Positions 1-6,243 of a DNA stretch of 10,342 nt are shown piece after piece. The notes below the pieces were generated by a model. The model saw only the letters and a program-made list of their open reading frames with translations, was not told the origin of the DNA and did no database searches. Both the position numbers and the translations under genes were made by a program. How positions within the stretch are numbered: the stretch's first letter is position 1; the number at the start of each line of letters is the position of its first letter. The stretch is from contig JADHQX010000037.1 in the NCBI GenBank assembly GCA_016777745.1, positions 1 to 10,342 on the forward strand, given 5' to 3'. The DNA is from Candidatus Pelagibacterales bacterium (GTDB lineage Bacteria > Pseudomonadota > Alphaproteobacteria > Pelagibacterales > AG-422-B15).

Positions 1-566
1 ACTTTAACAATATCTGCTCCACTTAAAATTAACTCCTCTGTCATTTCGCCTGTAACTACATTACCTGCTATAATTACAATGTCTGGATATTGTGTTCTAA
101 ACTCTGCAACAACATCTCTAAAGCGACTACTATAACCGTTTGCTACATCAATACAAACATACTTCAATCGATCGTTAACTTGTTCGTATACCATTCTAAA
201 TTTTTTATGATCGTCATCTGTAATACCAATGCTCATAGCAACATATTCTGTCCTTGCAGGATCATGTGATCTGTCATCTTGATCAAAGTAATCTACAAGT
301 TCCTTGATACTATATGTTTTAACCAAGCAAGTAAAAATCCCGCCTTCTGCTAGTTTGTCTGCCATTTCAAATGTACCAACGCCATCCATGTTACTTGCCA
401 TAATAGGCGTGCCACGATAGTGTCTATGCATTGGACGTGGTCCTTTGTAGTTACGAAAAGTAAATCCACGTTCTAAGTCTACATCCTTGCGTGAACCTAG
501 TGTACTACGTTTAGGACGAATAAGAACATCCTTGTAATCTAATTTCATATCTTCTTCAATCCTCAT
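1..566 (-). CDS. guaC: GMP reductase GuaC (partial, C-terminal part outside window)
   Basis: GuaC catalyses NADPH-dependent conversion of GMP to IMP with release of ammonia, a cytosolic purine-salvage step. The 188 visible residues begin MRIEEDMKLDYKDVLIRPKR, nearly the start of the E. coli enzyme as I remember it. They continue with SNMDGVGTFEMA near residues 58-69, CIDVANGY at 138-145 and AGNVVTGE-EELILSGADIVK at 167-188. These are GMP reductase signatures rather than generic IMP dehydrogenase ones, and no CBS insert is seen. The reading frame leaves the window just before the catalytic-Cys loop. About 11 extra residues relative to E. coli lie near residues 40-52 and 98-106. The start at 564-566 has a GGAG Shine-Dalgarno 9 nt upstream and overlaps the oxygenase gene by 11 nt, so the two are probably co-translated. 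Family assignment is very secure; activity cannot be judged without the missing half. Confidence 0.95.
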   Translation of the reverse strand, partial: MRIEEDMKLDYKDVLIRPKRSTLGSRKDVDLERGFTFRNYKGPRPMHRHYRGTPIMASNMDGVGTFEMADKLAEGGIFTCLVKTYSIKELVDYFDQDDRSHDPARTEYVAMSIGITDDDHKKFRMVYEQVNDRLKYVCIDVANGYSSRFRDVVAEFRTQYPDIVIIAGNVVTGEMTEELILSGADIVK

Positions 567-1143
567 TTGTTTTCTCTCCAAAATTAAAAGACATACTTAT
601 TCTGTCTGTATGTGACTGATTACCTTGTACACTGTGTTTTAACCAACTAGGAAATATATAAAGACCTCCTGTTTTAGCGGCATAAGTTGCTCTTGTAGAA
701 TTAAAGTAATTTATCTTTTCTATATAGTCCGGCAAGTGATATTCTGCGTTATCTGATCTCTCAAACTGGATATTGCCTTGCTTATCAGTTGCATCAACAT
801 AATAAACTCCACTAAGCACTGCACCTGCATGAGTATGTAGTTCGTTATAACTACCCGGAGGATTAATGTTTAACCATATATTTTTGACATCTAGTTGAGG
901 TAAAGAAACTTGTAATGTTAGGTTTTTTACTTCCTGATTTAAATAGTCTACTAATTTATCAACCTGTGGGTTTGCACCTTTTCGAATGTCATCACTTTGA
1001 TATCCGCCAAAGTTTGTAACCCTGCGGCCTATGTCGTTCATCTTACGTTCATAGGCCCAGTTCTTTAATTCATAATTATCAACCATATGAATTACTGCTG
1101 ACCAAATAACTTGCGGGAACCATAGTTCCGTATGCATTGCCAT
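556..1143 (-). CDS. 2OG-Fe(II) oxygenase, phage TIGR02466-like family
   Basis: This is a putative 2-oxoglutarate and iron dependent dioxygenase of 195 residues; the substrate is unknown. The double-stranded beta-helix signature is clear: NELHTHAGAVLSGVYYV at residues 100-116 supplies the metal-binding histidines (H103 and H105). FPSWLKHSV near 164-172 supplies the distal His (H170), and R181 in TDRISMSFNF is the expected 2-oxoglutarate-binding Arg. Such proteins are common in T4-like marine phages. I start it at the ATG at 1141-1143, which has a GAGG Shine-Dalgarno 8 nt upstream and begins one base after the bS21 stop. The longer frame back to 1230 runs inside the bS21 gene and is unlikely. 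It lies between bS21 and guaC in a tight operon. The pairing with bS21 invites the idea of a ribosomal-protein or tRNA target, but that is only inference. Confidence 0.88.
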   Translation of the reverse strand: MAMHTELWFPQVIWSAVIHMVDNYELKNWAYERKMNDIGRRVTNFGGYQSDDIRKGANPQVDKLVDYLNQEVKNLTLQVSLPQLDVKNIWLNINPPGSYNELHTHAGAVLSGVYYVDATDKQGNIQFERSDNAEYHLPDYIEKINYFNSTRATYAAKTGGLYIFPSWLKHSVQGNQSHTDRISMSFNFGEKTNED

Positions 1144-1144
1144 T

Positions 1145-1393
1145 TTAGTAACCTCGTTCTTGTTTCTCTCTTGACTGCTTCTTAAGCCAACGTTGTCTTC
1201 CAGCAGCTTTTGCCTTACGTCTTTTTTCACTCGGCTTTATATATTCTTGTCTAGCTTTGTAGTCTTGTATAATGCCTTCTTCTGTAACTTTCTTTTTAAA
1301 AATTCTTAATGCTTTGTTAACATCATCATTCCTAACAGTTACAGTTAGTCCTTGTAGACTGACATCATCTTTTCTGCGTTTAAAGTTCTTCAC
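1145..1393 (-). CDS. rpsU: Phage-encoded ribosomal protein bS21
   Basis: bS21 is a small basic protein of the 30S platform next to the 16S anti-Shine-Dalgarno and helps translation initiation. The 82-residue product has the family pattern: a short beta segment LTVTVRNDDVNKALRIFKKK at residues 16-35, then a basic helical tail rich in Lys and Arg (PSEKRRKAKAAGRQRWLKKQ at 53-72). The start codon is GTG at 1391-1393, overlapping the previous gene's TGA by 4 nt. It is preceded by AGGAGGTGA, a full 9-nt match to the 16S 3' end and the strongest ribosome-binding site in the window. A sigma70-like promoter lies inside the upstream gene. Phage bS21 homologues are known from pelagiphages and other aquatic phages and are thought to replace host bS21 on ribosomes. 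Identity is secure; the exchange function is inferred. Confidence 0.93.
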   Translation of the reverse strand: MKNFKRRKDDVSLQGLTVTVRNDDVNKALRIFKKKVTEEGIIQDYKARQEYIKPSEKRRKAKAAGRQRWLKKQSREKQERGY

Positions 1394-1770
1394 TTAGCGT
1401 CACCTCCTATCCATGTGTTTAAAAATTCAAAATTATATATTCTATTTGCACTTAGTTTATTATAATACAGATGTTCACCTTTTGTCAACCAGAAAGTTGA
1501 ATTAAAACTAATAAAATATGAAACTAACTTTGTTAGTTCAGGCGGCAGATTATCTAACTCTAAAAATGTTCGTTCGCAAAACTTATGAACACTGAGTAAC
1601 CAGTCAATGTCCAATTCTTCTGTATATAAGAATACGTTAAAATGTTTATTTGATTCTGCAAGAAAAGTTTGTATAGCTTGTTTTGATTCATCCGACGGAT
1701 AAACTAAAAGAATACTATTACTTTGATTAAATATTTTATCAGGTGGAGTAATAAGAGTTATATCAGACAT
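1390..1770 (-). CDS. Conserved hypothetical phage protein (126 aa)
   Basis: I recognise no function. The protein begins MSDITLITPPDKIFNQSNSI and has an alternating hydrophobic N-terminal region (SILLVYPSDESKQ, near residues 18-30) that looks like a small alpha/beta fold. It contains one Cys and many aromatic residues towards the C-terminus (FNSTFWLTKGEHLYY), and no membrane segment or signal peptide. I use the ATG at 1768-1770. An upstream frame to 1842 would need a TTG start without a Shine-Dalgarno. The stop overlaps the bS21 GTG as GTGA, so the two are probably translationally coupled. The start lies one base after the stop of the frameshifted extension of the upstream membrane protein, but 96 nt after that protein's in-frame stop. 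From memory, similar proteins occur in marine T4-like phages. Confidence 0.72.
   Translation of the reverse strand: MSDITLITPPDKIFNQSNSILLVYPSDESKQAIQTFLAESNKHFNVFLYTEELDIDWLLSVHKFCERTFLELDNLPPELTKLVSYFISFNSTFWLTKGEHLYYNKLSANRIYNFEFLNTWIGGDAK
1400..1408 (-). promoter_or_regulatory. Perfect 9-nt Shine-Dalgarno of the bS21 gene
   Basis: AGGAGGTGA on the minus strand is fully complementary to the usual 16S rRNA 3' end (TCACCTCCT). It sits 6 nt before the GTG start at 1391-1393. It decides that start, and its unusual strength suggests a special initiation or autoregulatory regime for this gene. Confidence 0.85.
1459..1488 (-). promoter_or_regulatory. Sigma70-type promoter inside the 126-aa gene, reading into bS21
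   Basis: The -35 box TTGACA is at 1483-1488 and the -10 box TATAAT at 1459-1464, 18 nt apart, preceded by TGG. An alternative -10 (TATTAT) lies at 1462-1467 with 15-nt spacing. It would give a transcript with a roughly 60-nt leader for bS21, the oxygenase and guaC. Both hexamers match the consensus, but the site lies within a coding region. Confidence 0.6.
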
Positions 1771-1771
1771 G

Positions 1772-1933
1772 TTACTTTTTAATTCTTTGCCAAATTGATG
1801 TGTCGTTTTGTTCTGCGTTCTGTATATAGCCTTGCGGTTCAATAACTTCAGTAAGAGTTGGTTTGGTTATTCTACCGCTGTGCCTTTCTTCTGTTGTCCG
1901 TTTTCCTTCATTAGATAAGGTCTCTTTTTTTTT
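1772..1933 (-). other. Candidate -1 frameshift site and alternative C-terminal extension of the 671-aa protein
   Basis: Nine A residues followed by G (T9 at 1925-1933 on the plus strand) form, in the gene's frame, A AAA AAG, the slippery heptamer used in E. coli dnaX. A -1 slip after residue 653 replaces the last 18 residues with 50 others (ETLSNEGKRT through SIWQRIKK) and ends at 1772, one base before the next ATG. The resulting protein has 703 residues. Only a weak downstream stem (CCTT/AAGG) and no convincing upstream Shine-Dalgarno were seen, so a homopolymer undercall (10 A in reality) is an equal explanation. Confidence 0.45.
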
Positions 1934-3882
1934 GGTAGATAGTTTTCCCAAGGTAAAGAATCTATCTTGCCTGACAGGTACCAATCTTTGTATGTCTTAA
2001 TACTGTCATCTGGATTGTCAACCTTCCATTGTTGTTTAGCTTGTTTCCAATCTAAATCATCGTCTAGAGCATCTAATTCTTCTCTAGTTAATTTTCTTGA
2101 TTCTTCCAACGATTCGTTTTTTTTTTCGACGATCTCTGTAGGATCATCTGACTCTAATGCTTCTTGCACTGTTTCAACTTCTCCGTACATCTCTTGCCAC
2201 ACTCTAGTTTGGTCAACTGATTCTTTTTGCAGTTCTTCTATATCACCAAACTCATCGTCAAACTCTTTGTCTAATGTTTCTTGGTCGACGTCTTGGTATT
2301 CCGTTTCTTCCTCTTGAGGTGCTTCAACAGGGTCATTATCAGGAGGAACGTTGTCAACTATTTTTTGTGCTCTTTTTCGCTCATAAGAATTAAAGTCAAA
2401 ATCATCTTCTTTTTTTGCGTGTCGCCATTCAAAGGTATACTGTGATGCGATAAGAAGCAATACTGCTAATGGATCAAAAACAAATATAATAGTTATAATT
2501 ACCCAACGTACTGCTTCTTCTAATAAATTCTTATCTGCTTGCTCGCCGTAAACAAATTCAGCAATATATTTAATAGGACCCACTTCAGCTTCTAGTTTAC
2601 GGTATTCGGATTCTAATTCTATTCTCTTATCGTTGATTAATTCTATCTCATTCGACGCTGTTCGAACACGTTCTTCTTGTTCGTCTATAGCCGTTTGGAT
2701 GTCGTCTGCATTATCTGTTTTTGCTAGTTGTGAGCGTAATCTTTCGATTAGGTTTTGCGATTGTTGTACTTGTTTCTCTGCACTTTCACGTAGTCTTTGA
2801 ATCTCATCTCTTGCTGTTTGTATAACAGGTGATTCAGTTTGACGCACTTCGTCAATCTTGCCTAACATTGTAAGTTCACGTTCTTTGAGTGCAGGTATTT
2901 GTACTGTGCGAATGTCTTTAACTACATCTGCTAGTCTTGTACGTTCTGCATCTACAGTTGATGTAGCATCTTTACGTACTTGTGCTACTTCACCTTGTAT
3001 TTGTGTGATTCTATCACGTTGTCCTTGTACCCACTTAGCGAGAGCAGTTCTAGTGTTACCACCAAACAGTCCATCGCTAGTAACACCTATAATGGCTTGC
3101 CCTGCACGAACTTGTCCTTGCTCTTTTGATTGTAACTGATTTGTGACACGTATAATTTCTTCTTCTAGTGCGGCTATCTGTGCTAGTAAAGGTTCTACCC
3201 CGCTAGAGTCTGTGTCTAAGTTTTCAATTTTTGTTTCGTATTCTTTAGCACTAGTTTCTAAACGTAATATTTCTGCGGTAATACTTGTTAATTGATCTTC
3301 ATAGGGCTTAGTTCGATTAGCGTCTGTACCTCTAGCATCAGTAATAATTTTGTTCTGTTGTTCAATAGCAGGCTTGATACGATCAAATGCTTTGTCGATA
3401 CGCTCTTGCTCTTTATCAATTTGTGATTGGATATTAGCATCAGCGCCTGTACCACTAGTTTCTAGTGCTTTAATTTTATTCTCAGCACGTTCTATAATTT
3501 TTTGTAAACGTACAGTTTCTTTTTCAATTGTTTCAACTCGAGCTACTGTTTCTTCGCTTGCACTAGTTTGCTCGATATGTGCTTTTGATAAAAAGCCAAA
3601 GATGCCCATACTAGTGATGAGCATAAGAATAACTACTGCTAATGCTAGGTAGGTCCTAAGCCACCAGGCCGCTTGTTTCCAATACCGGTGTAACCATACT
3701 GCTGTGACTAGCTTGCCTATTTCTAATGCACCGCCCATAATCATAATAGGAACAGCCGCGGCCGCAAAGATGGCTACTAAGCCTGCAACAGAGTAATAAA
3801 TTGCTATTCCGCTAATTGTCAAAGCGGTTATTAAAACTAATAATCCTAAAAACATTGTGTAGTATTTACCAGTATTTTCCAT
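1867..3882 (-). CDS. Large membrane-anchored coiled-coil protein (671 aa, unknown role)
   Basis: The N-terminus holds about three hydrophobic segments (roughly residues 10-42, 43-60 and 73-98). A long, charged, heptad-rich coiled coil follows from about 104 to 440. A C-terminal membrane segment, VRWVIITIIFVFDPLAVLLL, spans about 458-478. The tail of some 190 residues is strongly acidic (EEETEYQDVDQE, DDEFGDIEE) and ends PWENYLPKKKRPYL and onward. Within the coiled coil, GVTSDGLFGGNTRTALAKWV at 266-285 resembles a peptidoglycan-binding-domain repeat. The topology fits a protein anchored in the inner membrane with a large extramembrane coil, perhaps spanning the periplasm; orientation cannot be fixed from sequence. 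Similar proteins occur in marine T4-like phages without a known function. The start at 3880-3882 has only a weak Shine-Dalgarno. A slippery A9 run near the 3' end offers a longer 703-residue form. Confidence 0.85.
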   Translation of the reverse strand: MENTGKYYTMFLGLLVLITALTISGIAIYYSVAGLVAIFAAAAVPIMIMGGALEIGKLVTAVWLHRYWKQAAWWLRTYLALAVVILMLITSMGIFGFLSKAHIEQTSASEETVARVETIEKETVRLQKIIERAENKIKALETSGTGADANIQSQIDKEQERIDKAFDRIKPAIEQQNKIITDARGTDANRTKPYEDQLTSITAEILRLETSAKEYETKIENLDTDSSGVEPLLAQIAALEEEIIRVTNQLQSKEQGQVRAGQAIIGVTSDGLFGGNTRTALAKWVQGQRDRITQIQGEVAQVRKDATSTVDAERTRLADVVKDIRTVQIPALKERELTMLGKIDEVRQTESPVIQTARDEIQRLRESAEKQVQQSQNLIERLRSQLAKTDNADDIQTAIDEQEERVRTASNEIELINDKRIELESEYRKLEAEVGPIKYIAEFVYGEQADKNLLEEAVRWVIITIIFVFDPLAVLLLIASQYTFEWRHAKKEDDFDFNSYERKRAQKIVDNVPPDNDPVEAPQEEETEYQDVDQETLDKEFDDEFGDIEELQKESVDQTRVWQEMYGEVETVQEALESDDPTEIVEKKNESLEESRKLTREELDALDDDLDWKQAKQQWKVDNPDDSIKTYKDWYLSGKIDSLPWENYLPKKKRPYLMKENGQQKKGTAVE

Positions 3883-3897
3883 ATAATATAAGTACTC

Positions 3898-4350
3898 TTA
3901 TTTAGATACAAACTGCCACTTGCCAATATTAGGATACCAACAGGCTGTGTCTTGTATATTTTTTGTTTTGCCTTTGTAATTAAGGCTTGTGTGAAAAGTT
4001 TGACAACTTCCGCTACCAGCAGGATAGATTCTTACTACTCTTACTTCACCGCTTGCACTACTATCAGGACTATGCCAGTTACAACTTTCACCAACAGAAA
4101 GGGTTTCAAGTGCAAAATATACACAACGTTCATGTCGTTGTCTGTCTTTTGCAGGTACTGCATAGGCGTTTGCCTTTCCAATATTAAATGCAACGTCAAA
4201 CACAGATTTGTTTTGTCTAAAGTTATCTGCAGTTGTCAAGTTGCCATAATACGGCGTAGATGCACCACAGGCACTAAGACTAATAAGCGTAACTACCATC
4301 AACAGCCTGCCAACTACCGTCTGCAAACTGACATAAAAATCCTTGTACAT
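3898..4350 (-). CDS. Lipoprotein with 17-kDa surface-antigen-like C-terminal domain (copy A)
   Basis: A short hydrophobic leader ends in the lipobox LSAC, giving lipidation at Cys28 of the 150-residue frame. After it, residues about 75-150 match the pattern of the Rickettsiales/alphaproteobacterial 17-kDa surface antigen C-terminal domain: ALETLSVGESCNW, SSASGEVRVVRIYP, CQTF, GKTKNIQDTACW and GKWQFV. It is paired with a paralogue immediately upstream that ends in the same CxxF/Y...GKxKNxQ...C...WQ pattern. The ATG at 4348-4350 has GAGG 11 nt upstream but overlaps copy B by 71 nt. The ATG at 4297-4299 would overlap by only 20 nt, with a very short leader. Probable location is the outer membrane, displayed during infection; a superinfection-exclusion role is inference only. 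Confidence 0.75.
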   Translation of the reverse strand: MYKDFYVSLQTVVGRLLMVVTLISLSACGASTPYYGNLTTADNFRQNKSVFDVAFNIGKANAYAVPAKDRQRHERCVYFALETLSVGESCNWHSPDSSASGEVRVVRIYPAGSGSCQTFHTSLNYKGKTKNIQDTACWYPNIGKWQFVSK

Positions 4351-4612
4351 TTTTATCTTTTCCTCTTATAGAAACAACCTGCTTGTAATGTCTACAGTTC
4401 TTAGCAATACCTGTATCTTTTACAAAGTGTTCTACTCTTGGTTTATCTGAACAGTCAAGTGTAGTCTTACTATTGACCTTTTGGCCGTTTTCGATTTGAA
4501 TCTTTTCGTCTGTATAGCAATACTGTGGACCAGCGGAAGCAAGTTGACCCTGCTTCCCTGAACACGCTGCTAATAGACTAACCGTTGTTAGAATTAGAAG
4601 CGATCTTAGCAT
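4280..4612 (-). CDS. Lipoprotein with 17-kDa surface-antigen-like C-terminal domain (copy B)
   Basis: The 110-residue product starts MLRSLLILTTVSLLAACSGK, a standard type II signal peptide with lipobox LAAC. The mature part contains paired cysteines. It ends NCRHYKQVVSIRGKDKNVQG, then FLCQFADGSWQAV, which resembles the CREY...GG...ACRQPDGSW ending of the 17-kDa antigen family. I chose the ATG at 4610-4612 because AAGGA lies 8 nt upstream; the longer frame to 4678 lies inside the preceding gene. It overlaps the upstream lipoprotein gene by 35 nt and is itself overlapped by copy A, so the three are one unit. Copy A keeps more of the domain's N-terminal half than copy B does, so this looks like a diverged tandem duplication. 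Confidence 0.78.
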   Translation of the reverse strand: MLRSLLILTTVSLLAACSGKQGQLASAGPQYCYTDEKIQIENGQKVNSKTTLDCSDKPRVEHFVKDTGIAKNCRHYKQVVSIRGKDKNVQGFLCQFADGSWQAVDGSYAY

Positions 4613-5111
4613 TACGTTCATCCTTTGCTTGTTGCAATAGTCTGTCAAATACTTCAAGTGGCATCTTAATACGTACATATGTATGTACTCTACCAGTTGT
4701 ACCTAGTTCGTATGCATATCTTTTGACTTCAAGATGTTCTCTAATTACAGTATCTTGAACACTATGTTCTACAAACGTTCTAGTCTCTCTAGTTTCATTA
4801 CCACTGCTGCCTTTAATTTCAACAGTAGTGCTTGAGTTTACTTCACCGTTCAAACGTTCTGCATAGCCTTTTACTGCAAATGCATATGCTTGCGATTCAC
4901 TTGCTTGTTCAAACTTACTTTCTCCCATTCCACAGGAATAAGCAAAGTCTGTTTTCCAAAACAACCAACCTTCAGAACCAATCTGTTCACAGTCTTCGTA
5001 CCAAGTTGGGTGTGCCTTTGTTTCACGGATTTCAATTTCTTTCATGCCACTACATGCACCTAGCATACCTAGCATTGCAGTCATAGTAACGATTTTAGTA
5101 AAGCCTTTCAT
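4578..5111 (-). CDS. Lipoprotein, LPP20-like
   Basis: The 177-residue protein opens MKGFTKIVTMTAMLGMLGAC, a lipoprotein signal peptide with lipobox LGAC. The following stretch contains PTWYEDC, then AYSCGMGESKFEQASESQAY and AFAVKGYAERLNGEVNSSTT. This is the arrangement of the LPP20 lipoprotein family (Pro-Trp, a Gly-containing turn, then an Ala-rich helix with AxxKxxAERL). After it come a charged region and a C-terminal helix. The ATG at 5109-5111 has GGAGG 5 nt upstream, better than the ATG at 5121-5123. It is the first gene after the promoter at 5153-5181 and leads the three-lipoprotein unit. The lipoprotein call is strong; the LPP20 resemblance is moderate and the function unknown. Confidence 0.8.
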   Translation of the reverse strand: MKGFTKIVTMTAMLGMLGACSGMKEIEIRETKAHPTWYEDCEQIGSEGWLFWKTDFAYSCGMGESKFEQASESQAYAFAVKGYAERLNGEVNSSTTVEIKGSSGNETRETRTFVEHSVQDTVIREHLEVKRYAYELGTTGRVHTYVRIKMPLEVFDRLLQQAKDERNAKIASNSNNG

Positions 5112-5152
5112 ATTAGCCTCCATAGCCTAGCCTTTTGTTTAATGTTACGTAT

Positions 5153-5181
5153 ATAATACTATCTTTAAGTGTGAAAGTCAA
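5153..5181 (-). promoter_or_regulatory. Sigma70-type promoter for the lipoprotein unit
   Basis: The -35 box TTGACT is at 5176-5181 and the -10 box TATTAT at 5153-5158, with 17-nt spacing. The start site would be near 5146, leaving a leader of about 35 nt. The segment 5174-5194 is shared with the promoter at 6244-6272 at 20 of 21 positions. Confidence 0.8.
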
Positions 5182-5194
5182 CCTGTTTTGGTAA
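5174..5194 (-). repeat. 21-bp promoter-associated element, copy 1
   Basis: On the minus strand it reads TTACCAAAACAGGTTGACTT followed by T. Copy 2 at 6265-6285 differs at one position (C to T). It covers the -35 box and about 13 bp upstream, directly after the lysin stop codon, and could be an UP-like element or a regulator site. Confidence 0.6.
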
Positions 5195-5198
5195 ACCT

Positions 5199-5765
5199 TT
5201 AGTTCCAACGATAAAAGATGTGTGTTGAAATACTACCAACTAGTTGTATTTTACTTGCCCACTTAGGCGATACATAGTCAGCATGATAATGTGTAGCACC
5301 TTCAGTGATACCTCTCATCTTATCAGTATGCACAATCTTATATGCTATAATTTGTGCCACACGCCAAGCATCATTATCTCGAATAGTATCAGCCTTGCCG
5401 TCACAGTACCAACTGAATTGGCAACGATTTTTAATCGGATGATAGACACGTTGGTCATCTGGTAAGTCTGCGTGTTGTCGGGTCTTCCAACTTTCTTTAA
5501 TTGGACCTTCTCTAACAACTTTACAAATTGTGTCGGGATAACGTGAATCGTTCACACGATTAAGAACTACATCAGCAACGGCATACTGCCCTGCTAATGG
5601 TTCTGATTTTGATTCAAAGTAAATATTTTGTGCTAGACAATACAGTTCTGGTCTGTTTTGTTCTGTGTACAATTCTTCAATTTGCGGATTTTGAAAAGTA
5701 GATGCCGATGATCCGAACGCGGTAGTCGCTGTAAGTATCATGGCTGCTAAAATAGCTGTCTTCAT
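5199..5765 (-). CDS. Secreted cell-wall hydrolase, SleB-type (phage lysin)
   Basis: This predicted peptidoglycan hydrolase of the SleB/CwlJ (Hydrolase_2) family has 188 residues. A Sec-type signal peptide covers about residues 1-18 (MKTAILAAMILTATTAFG). The domain follows: LAQNIYFESKSEP with the likely catalytic Glu at 51, then GQYAVADVVLNRV at 59-71, CQFSWYCDG at 115-123, and the closing GATHYHADYVSPKW and HIFYR blocks near 156-186. The ATG at 5763-5765 has GAGG 6 nt upstream and is preferred over the ATG at 5775-5777. The signal peptide means it can reach the periplasm without a holin pore, as in other secreted endolysins. It follows the 130-aa gene after 53 nt and precedes the lipoprotein unit. 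Role in host lysis is the natural reading; cell-wall entry is an alternative. Confidence 0.88.
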   Translation of the reverse strand: MKTAILAAMILTATTAFGSSASTFQNPQIEELYTEQNRPELYCLAQNIYFESKSEPLAGQYAVADVVLNRVNDSRYPDTICKVVREGPIKESWKTRQHADLPDDQRVYHPIKNRCQFSWYCDGKADTIRDNDAWRVAQIIAYKIVHTDKMRGITEGATHYHADYVSPKWASKIQLVGSISTHIFYRWN

Positions 5766-5818
5766 AATATACCTCATAGTTTATTTAGATTGATTTGGTA
5801 CTACATTTAGTGGGTAGT

Positions 5819-6211
5819 TTAGTTCCTACGCATTTGTGCTATCTCTGTAGCTTGCTTCGAACCGCTTTTGTCATCTGCATCAGCAAATACTGGCACAAGA
5901 TTTGATTTGTGCATCATGGCAATACCTACTAATTTACGTTCGCCGCTGTAGACCATCTGCTGTTTTTGTGTTCCGTGTCCGCAGATAACATCGCTAGTAG
6001 GCAAAGCTCTAGCACCTTCTCTATAATCTGGAATTGAATTAATAGAAACATCTTTGTGTTTCTTAGCCGCAAGTTGATCAGGATGAACACCTTTCTTGCG
6101 TAGCCATTTGTCATGTTCAGCCTGTGCCTTGAGTTGTTTAGCGTTCGGCTTCTTCTTTTTACTGTTGTATCTTGTGGTCGTTAAGTATGGACCTACCATT
6201 TGCATTGTCAT
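5819..6211 (-). CDS. Conserved hypothetical marine-phage protein (130 aa)
   Basis: I recognise the type of sequence from marine T4-like phages but not a function. It begins MTMQMVGPYLTTTRYNSKKK. A very basic helical region (KPNAKQLKAQAEHDKWLRKK) follows near residues 21-40. A small globular part comes next, with PTSDVICGHG near 71-80 and GERKLVGIAMMHKSNLVPVF near 90-109, and a polar tail. The Cys-Gly-His-Gly motif could bind metal, but no complete site is visible. The ATG at 6209-6211 has GAGG 8 nt upstream. The longer frame to 6265 would start inside the promoter, so I reject it. It is the first gene after the promoter at 6244-6272. Confidence 0.78.
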   Translation of the reverse strand: MTMQMVGPYLTTTRYNSKKKKPNAKQLKAQAEHDKWLRKKGVHPDQLAAKKHKDVSINSIPDYREGARALPTSDVICGHGTQKQQMVYSGERKLVGIAMMHKSNLVPVFADADDKSGSKQATEIAQMRRN

Positions 6212-6243
6212 ATTTTGTGCCTCGTGTTGCCTATTATTTGTAT

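Noticed and set aside
1..566. IMP dehydrogenase as the identity of the left-edge gene
   Set aside because: The opening MRIEED-K-L--KDVLIRPKRS and the CIDVANGY and AGNVVTGE blocks match GMP reductase, and no CBS region is seen.
1772..1984. A 70-codon minus-strand frame as an independent gene
   Set aside because: It would need a TTG start without a Shine-Dalgarno and lies mostly over the end of the 671-aa gene. It makes sense only as a -1 extension of that gene.
2014..2030. TTGACA inside the 671-aa gene as a promoter
   Set aside because: The nearest -10-like hexamer is only about 13 nt away, which is too short for sigma70.
1967..4371. Several plus-strand frames (for example 1967-2317, 2858-3139, 3350-3652, 3952-4371)
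   Set aside because: Antisense shadows of the coiled-coil and lipoprotein genes. Their Ser/Cys-rich composition is the mirror of acidic and coiled-coil codons.
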